Shown piece by piece: positions 1-7,968 of a stretch of 64,000 nucleotides of DNA. The stretch comes from Candidatus Thioglobus perditus. Its GTDB lineage: Bacteria; Pseudomonadota; Gammaproteobacteria; PS1; Pseudothioglobaceae. The DNA is taken from assembly GCA_002909145.1 (NCBI GenBank), contig PNQY01000066.1:1-64000 (forward strand), written 5' to 3'. Numbering within the stretch: position 1 is the first letter of the stretch; every line of letters starts with the position of its first letter. A model generated the notes under the pieces. That model did no database searches, was not told the DNA's origin, and worked only from the letters and a program-made list of their open reading frames with translations. The translations under genes and the position numbers were made by a program.

Positions 1-161
1 GCTACAACTGGAGCTACAACTGGAGCTGGTGCTAAAACTGGAGCTGGTATGTCACCATAGCGCGATATGCGAACTGATTCTTCACCCTCCACTATTTCAA
101 TTTCTGCCATGCCAGATTGCTCTAACAATTCCATTAGTTTTTTTACTTTACGAATATCCAT
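1..161 (-). CDS. accB: Biotin carboxyl carrier protein of acetyl-CoA carboxylase, N-terminal part (cut by window edge)
   Basis: The reverse strand from 161 opens with [17 protein letters not shown] and then [17 protein letters not shown], the usual start of AccB. It carries biotin between the carboxylase and carboxyltransferase parts of acetyl-CoA carboxylase in fatty acid synthesis. After about residue 38 the chain runs into a Pro/Ala/Val-rich linker built on short repeated GGAGCT-like units, and the biotinyl domain lies outside the window. An AGAGGT ribosome binding site sits 5-10 nt before the ATG, inside the 3' end of aroQ. Only 3 nt separate the two genes, so aroQ-accB is probably one transcript. 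accD, for another subunit of the same enzyme, is at 41479. Confidence 0.9.
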   Translation of the reverse strand, partial: MDIRKVKKLMELLEQSGMAEIEIVEGEESVRISRYGDIPAPVLAPAPVVAPVV

Positions 162-164
162 TGT

Positions 165-614
165 TTACCTCTTTGATTGTTGAATGTGTTTAATCGCAGC
201 GTTTAATGCAAACTCGTAGCCTTGTGCCCCAAAACCAGAGATTACTCCTTGTGCAATATCTGAAAAATAAGATTTGGAGCGAAAATCCTCACGCTTATAT
301 ACATTAGATAAATGTATTTCAGTGAACGGAATGTCTACTGCTAGTAGAGCATCACGCAACGCTACTGATGTATGTGTAAAAGCTGCAGGATTGATAATAA
401 TATATTTTGTACCGTCTTTGCTAGAGTTGTGTATACACTCAATCAGGCCGACTTCTGAGTTATCTTGATGATGCTCAATATTAATGGCTGATTTGTTTGC
501 TATTATTTTTAGATTATCGACTATATCATCAAGCGTTTGCGCGCCATAATGCTCAGGCTCTCGAGCTCCAAGCATATTAAGATTGGGGCCATTTAGCAAC
601 AATATGTCAGGCAT
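165..614 (-). CDS. aroQ: Type II 3-dehydroquinate dehydratase
   Basis: Removes water from 3-dehydroquinate in the shikimate pathway; a cytoplasmic dodecamer in this family. The 149-residue reading has the N-terminal [12 protein letters not shown] motif, the catalytic-type Tyr23 in EPEHYG, the [16 protein letters not shown] block near residue 75-90 and the IHLSN segment near 100. The frame stays open 20 codons upstream (to 674), but those residues do not resemble the family, so the ATG at 614 is preferred. No strong ribosome binding site is visible before it. The gene is followed 3 nt later by accB, the common aroQ-accB(-accC) order of gammaproteobacteria. Confidence 0.93.
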   Translation of the reverse strand: MPDILLLNGPNLNMLGAREPEHYGAQTLDDIVDNLKIIANKSAINIEHHQDNSEVGLIECIHNSSKDGTKYIIINPAAFTHTSVALRDALLAVDIPFTEIHLSNVYKREDFRSKSYFSDIAQGVISGFGAQGYEFALNAAIKHIQQSKR

Positions 615-692
615 AATATTATTATAATCGTCAAATAAAACTGATTTTACCACCAACATAGTGAATGTTAGCAAGTTTTATCAACATTTTAG

Positions 693-706
693 CTACAAAT
701 TTGTAG
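693..706. repeat. 14-bp perfect palindrome between dsbD and aroQ
   Basis: CTACAAATTTGTAG is a perfect 14-bp palindrome just after the dsbD stop and before aroQ. Read on the plus strand it is followed by GGGTTTTTATTT, but no plus-strand gene ends here; on the minus strand it has no T-run. It may be an operator or a weak structural element; its role is unknown. Confidence 0.5.
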
Positions 707-711
707 GGTTT

Positions 712-2931
712 TTATTTGACCTTGTTTAGATGCTCAATAAAGCCTTGTGCATTAATTTCGCCAATAATCCTTTGCTGTCGTACCTCTTTACCATTTTTGA
801 AAAATAATATTGCCGGAGGGCCGATGATATTAAAGCGAGACATTAGTACTTTATCTATATCGTCATTTGCAGTTACATCTGCTTGTAGTGAGATTTCGCT
901 GTCCATAACAGATACTACATCATCATTAGAAAACACAAAGCGCTCTAATTCTTTACAAGAAATACACCAGTCAGCATAAAAATCTAACATTACGACCTGG
1001 CCAGTTTGTTTAGATTTTTTTAGTATGTTTTCAAGATCAGAGCTTGACTTGATTTTTTGAAACTTAATATGTGCTTGTTCTGACTGTACACTTGAGCCTC
1101 CCCATCCTGATAGTGGTGCCAGCATATCGCCACCACCCCTTGCTACTAAGCCCCAAAGTAGTATGCCATAAAGCATAATTAACAAACCAACAGCTTTAAA
1201 GATCCTTAGCCACGCACCTGGAGTGTCCGTTAGTTTGTTTAGTGCACCCATGGCAATTGGCGATATACTAAACAGTGCAGCCCAAAGTATTAATGAGGAT
1301 TTATCAGAAATAATGCGATCAAGTAGCCAGATAGCTACTGCCAACATCAAAATACCAAAGATATATTTAACTTTATCCATCCACCCCCCAGCTCTTGGTA
1401 GTTTGGAAACGCCAGCACCGATTAAAATAAGTGGTGCGCCCATGCCTAGGCTCATTACAAATAATGACAGTCCGCCTAAAAGCGCATCACCAGTTTGACC
1501 AATGTAGATAAGCGCTCCAGCTAATGGAGGGGCAACACATGGACCTACAATTAGTGCCGACAAGAACCCCATAATGGCAACACTAATTAAGTGCCCACCT
1601 TCTTGTTTGTTGCTAATTGTTGCAATCTTACTTTGCAGGCTTGCAGGCAATTGAATTTCATAATAACCAAACATTGAAAATGCTAGGGCTACAAAAATCA
1701 AGCTAAATACTACTAACACCCATGGAGTCTGAAATAGCACTTGTAGATTTTCACCAAAGTGACCCGCTAGAACTCCAGCAACTGAGTAGGTTATACTCAT
1801 AGCAAGCACAAATACAATAGACATTATTAAAGCCTTTCTTGTTGTTACTTCACCTTTTTGACCAACAATAATGCCGGACAAAATAGGGATCATTGGAAAT
1901 ACGCAAGGTGTTAGCGATAATAGTAATCCAAAACCAAAAAAGCTCAACAAGATCCAGAAAATATTGTCTTGTTGAAGTAGTGCGGCTATTTGGTCAGTTT
2001 CATTTAACTCGACAGTAGTGTTTGTATTTGTGGTGTTGTTATCAGGGGCGGCGCTTATAACTTCTGCGCCCTGTATGGGTAAGGTTATTTCTATATTTTT
2101 TTCTTGTGGTGGATAGCAAACTCCACCAGCCCAACAGCCTTGATATTTAGCGGTAAAAGTTATGCTTTGAGTTTGGATGTTGGTAAGTGGAATTTTAACG
2201 TTCAACTTGCCTTTATGAATTTGTACTTTGCCAAATAAAGGGTCGTCTTTTATTTTTCCCTTGGGGAAGCTAATATCTCCAAACTCTGCGCCCTTAACAT
2301 CAATAAAAAACTTGTCGTGATAAAGGTAGTATTCTTTATGCACATCCCATGATGCCATGAGCGTTTTGGCATCAATTGCGCTAACAGAAAAGTTAAATGC
2401 TTGATCGGCAGGTAGAGGCTCATCAGATACAGGTGTGATTTTTTCAACTACTGAAGCTGCTTGATTCTGTGCCTGAGAAAGCATATTAAGAGCACTATCA
2501 ACTAAAGAGGGCCCGTGAATTGCGCTAATGTCTAACGCAACAGACTTGGTAATCGGCGGATAACAAACACCCAGGTCTGCACACCCTTGAAAGGCAACAC
2601 TAAGCAGTATTGATTTAGCATTACCTTGCAATACAGGAACACTAACCACAGCATTGTTGCGATAAATTCCAACTTTGCCAAAAAATTCATCATTTTTAAT
2701 CTTAGCCTTAGGGAATTTTGCTACTCCTAATTGTGAGGAGAAGTCGGCAGATATTTTAATTTTCTCTTTATATAGGTAATAACCCTTGGCTATATTCCAG
2801 TTTAATAAAATCTCATCATTAACAACTTTGGCTTTAAAGTTGAATGCTTCATCTGCAGGTAATAATTCGCCTTCTGCTTGAGAAAATAATGAGATCAACG
2901 ACAAGAATAAAGATAATAGTAGGCGCTTCAT
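712..2931 (-). CDS. dsbD: Thiol:disulfide interchange protein DsbD with two N-terminal alpha domains
   Basis: Carries electrons from cytoplasmic thioredoxin across the inner membrane to periplasmic partners, including cytochrome c maturation. A signal peptide (about 1-19) is followed by two tandem copies of the periplasmic N-terminal domain. Copy 1 is ~22-135 with Cys117/Cys123; copy 2 is ~173-285 with Cys266/Cys272. The Cys spacing is identical and the PAD-AFNF, YYLY, FPK-KIK and VCYPP blocks are shared. A multi-pass membrane domain (~320-600) has the LTPCVFP and VGPCVAPP cysteines, and a C-terminal thioredoxin domain has CISC at 656-659 and a GPP cis-proline. At 739 residues it is much longer than E. 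coli DsbD (565), and the second copy explains this. The several c-type cytochromes nearby fit a need for such a reductase. Confidence 0.95.
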   Translation of the reverse strand: MKRLLLSLFLSLISLFSQAEGELLPADEAFNFKAKVVNDEILLNWNIAKGYYLYKEKIKISADFSSQLGVAKFPKAKIKNDEFFGKVGIYRNNAVVSVPVLQGNAKSILLSVAFQGCADLGVCYPPITKSVALDISAIHGPSLVDSALNMLSQAQNQAASVVEKITPVSDEPLPADQAFNFSVSAIDAKTLMASWDVHKEYYLYHDKFFIDVKGAEFGDISFPKGKIKDDPLFGKVQIHKGKLNVKIPLTNIQTQSITFTAKYQGCWAGGVCYPPQEKNIEITLPIQGAEVISAAPDNNTTNTNTTVELNETDQIAALLQQDNIFWILLSFFGFGLLLSLTPCVFPMIPILSGIIVGQKGEVTTRKALIMSIVFVLAMSITYSVAGVLAGHFGENLQVLFQTPWVLVVFSLIFVALAFSMFGYYEIQLPASLQSKIATISNKQEGGHLISVAIMGFLSALIVGPCVAPPLAGALIYIGQTGDALLGGLSLFVMSLGMGAPLILIGAGVSKLPRAGGWMDKVKYIFGILMLAVAIWLLDRIISDKSSLILWAALFSISPIAMGALNKLTDTPGAWLRIFKAVGLLIMLYGILLWGLVARGGGDMLAPLSGWGGSSVQSEQAHIKFQKIKSSSDLENILKKSKQTGQVVMLDFYADWCISCKELERFVFSNDDVVSVMDSEISLQADVTANDDIDKVLMSRFNIIGPPAILFFKNGKEVRQQRIIGEINAQGFIEHLNKVK

Positions 2932-3018
2932 AATCCCCAGTGCTAATTTGAAAGATTTATTATATGTGATAAAGGCGCTAAAAACAAACGACAGATGAAG
3001 ATTTTGTTAAATTTTTTG

Positions 3019-4335
3019 TTATTTATTTTTTAGTATTGACGGCTTGTTGGATTTTATAATTTTAGTGTTGTTAAACATACCTTGTGTTTTTGCAGTTTCT
3101 GGCATATTCCAATTAGATATATTTTTGTCAAATATAGATTTTGCAAACATGCCTTTCATATTTTTCACATTGGATACATCCCATTTGGAAATGTCATTAT
3201 TGAATTTTTTTGTATTGTAAAACATTGACGACATATTTTCTACATTAGAGACATTCCATTTGGATATGTCACTTTTAAAGTTTTTTGCTCCAGAAAACAT
3301 CGAGTCCATATTTTCTACATTTGATACGTTCCAGCTAGAGATATCGCCATCAAAGTCCGACTTATAAAACATGCCTTTCATATTTTTCACATTGGACACA
3401 TCCCATTTAGAGACTTCTCCATCAAACACGGACCACTCAAACATCGAGTCCATATTTTCTACATTTGCCACATTCCAGCTGGATATATTTTTATTAAACG
3501 CACAAAGCCTAAACATTGTTTTCATATCTTTTACATTTGACACGTTCCAGCTAGAGATATCGCTATTAAATTTCTTTGCTCCAGAAAACATTGCGGCCAT
3601 ATTTCTTACGTTTGACACGTTCCATTTAGAAACGTCGCTATTAAACTTCTTCGCACCGGAGAACATTCTTCGCATATCTTTTACATTTGACACGTTCCAA
3701 TTAGACAGATCCCCATCAAATGCAGACCATGTAAACATTGAATCCATGTTTTCTACATTTGCCACGTTCCAGTTAGAAATATTGCCTTTGAATTCCTCCG
3801 TTCCAGAAAACATACTTGACATATTTTTCACATTTGCCACGTCCCAGTTAGAAATATCCCCGTTAAACAATGAGCTTGCAAACATTGATTCCATATTTTC
3901 TACATTTGATACATTCCAGCCGGAAATATCATTGTTAAAACTTGACTTATTAAACATGTCCTCCATGTTTTTCACATTTGATACGTCCCATTTAGAAATA
4001 TCACCATTAAATGGCTGCTGCATAAATAGTTGCGACATATTGGAAACTCTAGAAACATCAATATGATTTAAATTTGCATTATTACCAAGTTTGCTCACTT
4101 CTTGCTCTACAATTTTGCGCAAATTATTGTTTGTTGCAATAAGCATATTGCCACTGGACTCTTTATCTAAAGCAGATATTCTTTTTTGAATTTCTTCGGC
4201 TTTGTCATAATCACCCTTGTTGATGCTTTCTTTCATCGCCTCTTTGTACATACCGATTAATTCAATATTGTTGGCAAATGCATTGTTAGCAAGTAAAATA
4301 AACAGAACAGGAAAAATTTTATAAAAATTATTCAT
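3019..4335 (-). CDS. Secreted DUF285 / BspA-like repeat protein
   Basis: A 438-residue protein with a signal peptide (about 1-21, ending AFA). Residues ~22-90 are helix-rich and charged. From about residue 95 on it is a tandem array of ~13 repeats of 24-25 residues on the pattern F-DISxWxVSNVxNMxxMFxxA. This pattern is the DUF285 family (PF03382), known from Mycoplasma surface proteins and BspA-type leucine-rich-repeat proteins. I see no membrane anchor, LPXTG or C-terminal sorting domain, so it is probably periplasmic or released. It stands alone, with about 85 nt to dsbD and a 210-nt gap to adk. The function is unknown; binding to a surface or host is only inferred from relatives. Confidence 0.85.
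   Translation of the reverse strand: MNNFYKIFPVLFILLANNAFANNIELIGMYKEAMKESINKGDYDKAEEIQKRISALDKESSGNMLIATNNNLRKIVEQEVSKLGNNANLNHIDVSRVSNMSQLFMQQPFNGDISKWDVSNVKNMEDMFNKSSFNNDISGWNVSNVENMESMFASSLFNGDISNWDVANVKNMSSMFSGTEEFKGNISNWNVANVENMDSMFTWSAFDGDLSNWNVSNVKDMRRMFSGAKKFNSDVSKWNVSNVRNMAAMFSGAKKFNSDISSWNVSNVKDMKTMFRLCAFNKNISSWNVANVENMDSMFEWSVFDGEVSKWDVSNVKNMKGMFYKSDFDGDISSWNVSNVENMDSMFSGAKNFKSDISKWNVSNVENMSSMFYNTKKFNNDISKWDVSNVKNMKGMFAKSIFDKNISNWNMPETAKTQGMFNNTKIIKSNKPSILKNK
3100..4060 (-). repeat. Tandem 72-75 bp coding repeats of the DUF285 protein
   Basis: About 13 direct repeats of 72 or 75 bp encode the W-N/D-V-S/A-N-V units. Neighbouring copies are strongly alike at the DNA level (for example the ACATTTGACACGTTCC-type block recurs throughout), so copy number could change by slippage or recombination. 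Confidence 0.85.
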
Positions 4336-4471
4336 AACAGCGTAATACAGCTTATAAAAATGTATTTATTATAGGGCTAAAGTAGCCTATATTTTGTCTT
4401 AATATAGTTTTTAGGTTGTCGCTAGTTTTGGAGCTATAGAGAATGGCTTTGTAAGTCTTGTTGAGAGCAAT

Positions 4472-4506
4472 AAAAAACCCTAAGTATTTACATACCTAGG
4501 GGTTTA
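4472..4506 (-). terminator. Rho-independent terminator after adk
   Basis: Read on the minus strand: AAACCCCTAGGTA, a six-base loop, then TACTTAGGGTTT followed by a run of T. The stem is about 12 bp with one bulged C and one G-U pair. It lies some 40 nt past the adk stop, as expected for an adk terminator. Confidence 0.7.
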
Positions 4507-4545
4507 TAGTTTTCATTAATAGCTTGCTAAGCAAGCTAAAAAATA

Positions 4546-5184
4546 TTAGCTAATTTTTGCCTGAATTGCATCAATAACTGCTTGAGATGAAATTGCGTCT
4601 ACAGAAAGTAATAGTCCTTCGTTTTCGTAGAAACCAACTAATGGAGCAGTTTGATCGTTGTATACATTTAAACGATTGCTAATTGCTTCTTCAGTTTCAT
4701 CATCACGCTGTGTTACCGCGCCACCACATTTGTCACATACGCCTTCAACTTTAGCTGGGTTAGACTTAACGTTGTAAATTTCTCCACAACCTTCACAAGT
4801 ACGACGAGTGGTTAGACGGTCAAGAATAACATCACGAGGAACGTCAATTTCTACTGCAGCATCAAGCTTCTCTCCCATTTTTTCAAGTAGTGCTTTTAAC
4901 GCCTCTGCTTGTGGGATAGTACGAGGGAAGCCATCTAGTAGGTAGCCATTTTTACAGTCGTCTTCTTGAAGGCGCTCTTCCATAATGCCCATAATTAGAT
5001 CGTCAGACACTAAGTCACCGGCATTCATTGCTGCCTGTGCTTGCTTGCCTAGCTCGGTACCAGCTGCAACTGCACCACGCAGAATGTCACCTGTAGAGAT
5101 TTGAACCGAACCGTCAATTTTAGTTAGTAATTTTGCAACAGTGCCTTTGCCAGCGCCCGGTGCGCCTAAAAGAATTAATTTCAT
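4546..5184 (-). CDS. adk: Adenylate kinase with a four-cysteine LID
   Basis: Interconverts ATP + AMP and 2 ADP in the cytoplasm. The 212-residue protein has the P-loop GAPGAGKG (7-14), STGDILR for AMP binding, DGFPRT (84-89) and a long-form LID. Unusually for a gammaproteobacterium, the LID carries Cys130, Cys133, Cys150 and Cys153 in CxxC...CxxC spacing. This is the structural zinc site usual in Gram-positive adenylate kinases; the E. coli enzyme uses His/Ser/Asp/Thr there. An AGGAAA ribosome binding site lies 6-7 nt before the ATG. The gene has its own promoter and terminator and looks monocistronic. Confidence 0.97.
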   Translation of the reverse strand: MKLILLGAPGAGKGTVAKLLTKIDGSVQISTGDILRGAVAAGTELGKQAQAAMNAGDLVSDDLIMGIMEERLQEDDCKNGYLLDGFPRTIPQAEALKALLEKMGEKLDAAVEIDVPRDVILDRLTTRRTCEGCGEIYNVKSNPAKVEGVCDKCGGAVTQRDDETEEAISNRLNVYNDQTAPLVGFYENEGLLLSVDAISSQAVIDAIQAKIS

Positions 5185-5268
5185 AATATTTCCTGAAAAG
5201 TAAGTTATAAGTTAATAGAAAAGATCAACCTCTTGTTTTTTATTATTTAAGGTTAAAAATCGAGCAAA

Positions 5269-5297
5269 ATTATATCATGGAGATGTGGTGTTTACAA
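5269..5297 (-). promoter_or_regulatory. Candidate sigma-70 promoter of adk
   Basis: On the minus strand TTGTAA (5292-5297), a 17-nt spacer and TATAAT (5269-5274), about 85 nt before the adk start codon. The -10 box is perfect and the -35 matches four of six positions. Confidence 0.55.
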
Positions 5298-5485
5298 TTG
5301 TTGAGATAAATATGATTTGTTGAATTCTAATTATTTTTATAAAGTTGGTTTTTAGGATAGGTTTTGCCGAATTACAAATGCCATTATTGGGCATGCTGGA
5401 CAGCCATTTAACATAGCCTATATCAGAACTATAGTTGCCACTTTGTAAGATTCTTTTTTAAAGAAATCTATATTTAATTAGGGTG
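5298..5485. other. Intergenic stretch with no feature seen
   Basis: AT-rich gap between the adk promoter and the stop of the ankyrin-repeat gene. I find no open frame with a ribosome binding site, no convincing terminator hairpin and no repeat. Confidence 0.5.
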
Positions 5486-6442
5486 TTATTTTTTTATAAT
5501 TTTATGTAGATATTCTGTTATTTTGTTATGGTGATTTTTTTCAGAAATTGAGATAAGGTCAATCCCCTCATTATCACGAACATCGATACTTGCACCACGT
5601 TTAATCATAGCTTTTACCAGATCCATATTGCCTCTACTTACAGCTTCCATGAGTGGAGTCCAGCCATCATTGTCCGCGGCATTTATGTCTCCATTATTGT
5701 CAAGTATCATCAGGGCGGTATCAACCCCCTTATTAGAGACGGCATAATGAAGTGCAGTAGCCCCATGGTCGTCAACAACAGATGTTGATGCGCCACGATT
5801 CAGAAGTGCTGATAATATTTCTTGATTACTTTTCTTTGCCGCTATCATTAGTGCTGTTTCGCCATTTTTGTTACGGATATCCATTCCGGCGCTGGCTAAA
5901 AGGAGCATATTTACAGTGTCAATGTGACCTTGTTGAGTTGCTATCATGAGGGCGGTTCTGCCGTGACGGTCTGCAGTGTTGATGTTGCTGTTGTATGCCA
6001 TTAAAATAGAGATAACGTCTGCATCACCACTACGGATTGCTATCATTAATGCATCCATACCGTTGCGAGTCTTTATATGTGGATCGGCACCAGACCTTAA
6101 TAATATTGACACTAGAGCAATATTACCCTCATCTGCAGCAGCAGAGAGGGCGGTATATCCATCATTAGTTTGGTCATTAATACGGGCACCATTATTAACA
6201 AGCATTCTGGCAATGGAAATCTGACCATCTTCAGCAGCATAGATTAGCGGAGTATGTCCCAACACACCTTTAGCATTAATATTTGCACCATTACGTACCA
6301 GTTTTTGAGCCGATACAAAGTCTCCGTTAGCTACTGCTTTAAGCAAACTTTTGTTGAGATCTTCATTGGCAAATGTTGTGGTCGATAATAAGATAGATAA
6401 AAGTATGAGTATTGTTTTTTTCATCATATTTTTTCTATTCAT
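5486..6442 (-). CDS. Exported ankyrin-repeat protein
   Basis: About 318 residues: a signal peptide (MNRKNMMKKTILILLSILL..., cleaved near TTFA) followed by about nine ankyrin repeats (G-T/A-L-x-A-A-x-x-G-x-x-x-x-x-x-x-L-L-x-x-G-A-x-x) that fill the rest of the chain. Ankyrin repeats bind other proteins; here they act in the periplasm or outside. The start at 6442 is preferred because GAGGAAG lies 6 nt upstream and the codons overlap the stop of the cytochrome gene (ATGAATAG). The frame is open to 6487, but those residues lie inside the upstream gene and would spoil the signal peptide. The overlap implies translational coupling to the NapC/NirT-type cytochrome. The binding partner is unknown. 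Confidence 0.85.
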   Translation of the reverse strand: MNRKNMMKKTILILLSILLSTTTFANEDLNKSLLKAVANGDFVSAQKLVRNGANINAKGVLGHTPLIYAAEDGQISIARMLVNNGARINDQTNDGYTALSAAADEGNIALVSILLRSGADPHIKTRNGMDALMIAIRSGDADVISILMAYNSNINTADRHGRTALMIATQQGHIDTVNMLLLASAGMDIRNKNGETALMIAAKKSNQEILSALLNRGASTSVVDDHGATALHYAVSNKGVDTALMILDNNGDINAADNDGWTPLMEAVSRGNMDLVKAMIKRGASIDVRDNEGIDLISISEKNHHNKITEYLHKIIKK

Positions 6443-7127
6443 CTTTTTCTTCCTCTTCTTCAGGCTCATCCGGTTCTGTATGGGCAATTCCTTTGTGACA
6501 ATCTATACAGGTTTGCCCTTTTTCTGTGGCTCTGCCGTGTTGCTTGCGAGCGCTACGAGATTGTGTATCAAGATCCATATTCTCAAAGTCATGGCAATTT
6601 CTGCATTCGCGTGAGTCAGAAGCCTTCATCTTGTCCCAAACGCTATTTGCCATCTTCCATCGGTATGCGTTGTATTTTTCTAGTGCTGCCTCACGACGCT
6701 CTTCAGCTTCTTCGCTCATATTGTCTTCACTATACTCCTCTCCGTAGTTTGGAACACAGAGGTTTGAGCCCTCTTTGATAGGAATAAATAGATCTGGACA
6801 GCTTCCATTGTTGTCTGCTTTTACAAGCTGCGCCTCATCCGGCTCAATAGTGTCGAGCACCCAGTGGTACACATCCTTGGAGGCCATAATTTTGGCAAGA
6901 ACCTTAGGGAAGAATTGTTTAGGCACATGACAGTCAGAACAGGTTGCTTGCACACCAGATTGATTTTTATAATGAACAGTGTGCTTGTACTCCTCAAGAT
7001 TAACTTTCATTGAGTGGCACGATATACAGAAGCTCATCTCATTTGTTGCACTAAAGAATACATTAACACCTCCTATAGCAACCATACCAGCCACAAAAAT
7101 TACAAGCGAAACAAGTATTTTCTTCAT
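6435..7127 (-). CDS. NapC/NirT-family tetraheme cytochrome c (quinol dehydrogenase) with an insert
   Basis: Membrane-anchored cytochrome expected to take electrons from quinol and pass them to a periplasmic reductase or carrier. There is one N-terminal membrane segment (about 3-22) and four CxxCH sites: Cys34-His38, Cys63-His67, Cys175-His179 and Cys207-His211. The ECRNCHDFENMD and TCIDCHKGIAH blocks are typical NapC/NirT. Between the second and third hemes there is an extra acidic stretch, about residues 100-150, with two non-heme cysteines (110, 124) that the usual family does not have there. The C-terminus is a run of Glu/Asp. No nap, nir or nrf gene is beside it, so the partner is unknown; the downstream ankyrin protein and the diheme cytochrome gene at 7306 are the only candidates in reach. 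Confidence 0.9.
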   Translation of the reverse strand: MKKILVSLVIFVAGMVAIGGVNVFFSATNEMSFCISCHSMKVNLEEYKHTVHYKNQSGVQATCSDCHVPKQFFPKVLAKIMASKDVYHWVLDTIEPDEAQLVKADNNGSCPDLFIPIKEGSNLCVPNYGEEYSEDNMSEEAEERREAALEKYNAYRWKMANSVWDKMKASDSRECRNCHDFENMDLDTQSRSARKQHGRATEKGQTCIDCHKGIAHTEPDEPEEEEEKDE

Positions 7128-7178
7128 CTTTATTGCCCTACCTCTTAGCGTTATTAATTATGAACTTACATTCTTTAA

Positions 7179-7197
7179 AATGTGATTTAAACACATT
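7179..7197. promoter_or_regulatory. Inverted repeat upstream of the NapC/NirT-like gene
   Basis: AATGTG, seven bases (ATTTAAA), CACATT: perfect 6-bp arms 52 nt before the cytochrome start codon. It resembles a CRP-type operator, but the TGTGA and CACA halves are one base closer together than in the CRP consensus. Operator function is inferred from position only. Confidence 0.4.
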
Positions 7198-7305
7198 ATG
7201 TTGGGGCTAAGGAGACTTTAGAGGCCTGTTTATAAAGGTTTTAAGTAAAACTTGATATATGTTATTTTTTTTCTTATTTTTACAATAATTGGTTAAACTT
7301 TTTTA

Positions 7306-7968
7306 TTAAAGTCTGGATGCATAATCAATAACATCTACTATATCTTTATATTTGAAATTTTGAATCTGTTTTATCATTTTGATGTTGGCATTTCTACGTT
7401 TACCTTCTTTGATCCATAAAAATTGTCTCAACATATACTGGTAGTGTTGATTGGATAGCTTTGGGTAAAAATTGTCCTTATCACCTTCGCCGTTATCTCC
7501 ATGACATCTGGAGCAATTCTTTTCATAAAGTTTTTTACCATTTTTTAGATTGTCTCCTTTTCCATGATGATTTTGCTGATTAACAGGAAGAGTTGCAATG
7601 TAGCCGGTTACGTCAGCAACATCCTGTACTCCGCCAATATATTTATCCAAGGTAAACGGATACATAACAGGGTTGTCGCGATTAAGATCGCGGATATCGT
7701 ACAGTTGCTTAATTAGTACTGATTGGTGCTGTCCAGCTAGTTGTGGATAGGCGCCTGGCACATAATATCGTCCAATACCTGGTGTCATTCCCCAGCCTTG
7801 TTCGGTATGACAGAGAGCGCAGGTCTCATATATATTTTTGCCATTTTCTATGTTTGGCACAAGCTTCATTGCTTCCTCAGACTTGCCCCCGCGATCAAGT
7901 CCGTCCCATCCGCAATATAGTGATGGTGATATTACAATAAATATAAAAGCGATTAGTTTTATATACAT
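7306..7968 (-). CDS. Periplasmic diheme cytochrome c (c4-like)
   Basis: 220 residues with a signal peptide (about 1-19) and two class I heme domains. The first is CALCH at 50-54, the second CSRCH at 152-156. Met102 (VMYPF) and Met198 (IKMI) are the likely axial ligands. LAGQHQSVLIKQL in the first half and LSNQHYQYMLRQF in the second are the matching segments seen in cytochrome c4 / c553-type carriers. It should shuttle electrons in the periplasm. It is 178 nt upstream of, and co-directional with, the NapC/NirT-like gene. No clear Shine-Dalgarno precedes the ATG. The electron partner cannot be read from sequence. Confidence 0.88.
   Translation of the reverse strand: MYIKLIAFIFIVISPSLYCGWDGLDRGGKSEEAMKLVPNIENGKNIYETCALCHTEQGWGMTPGIGRYYVPGAYPQLAGQHQSVLIKQLYDIRDLNRDNPVMYPFTLDKYIGGVQDVADVTGYIATLPVNQQNHHGKGDNLKNGKKLYEKNCSRCHGDNGEGDKDNFYPKLSNQHYQYMLRQFLWIKEGKRRNANIKMIKQIQNFKYKDIVDVIDYASRL

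Noticed and set aside
3100-4060. Regular direct repeats that could suggest a CRISPR array
   Set aside because: Repeats are 72-75 bp with no unique spacers and lie in frame in a secreted protein; no cas gene is near.
3371-4066. 231-codon open frame on the plus strand, opposite the DUF285 gene
   Set aside because: It mirrors the repeats of the minus-strand gene, has no ribosome binding site and encodes a low-complexity Phe/Thr/Ser-rich chain. It is a shadow of the repetitive coding strand.
7306-7968. Lipoprotein signal in the diheme cytochrome (SLYC at 16-19)
   Set aside because: The residue before Cys is Tyr, which does not fit a lipobox; a normal signal peptide is more likely.
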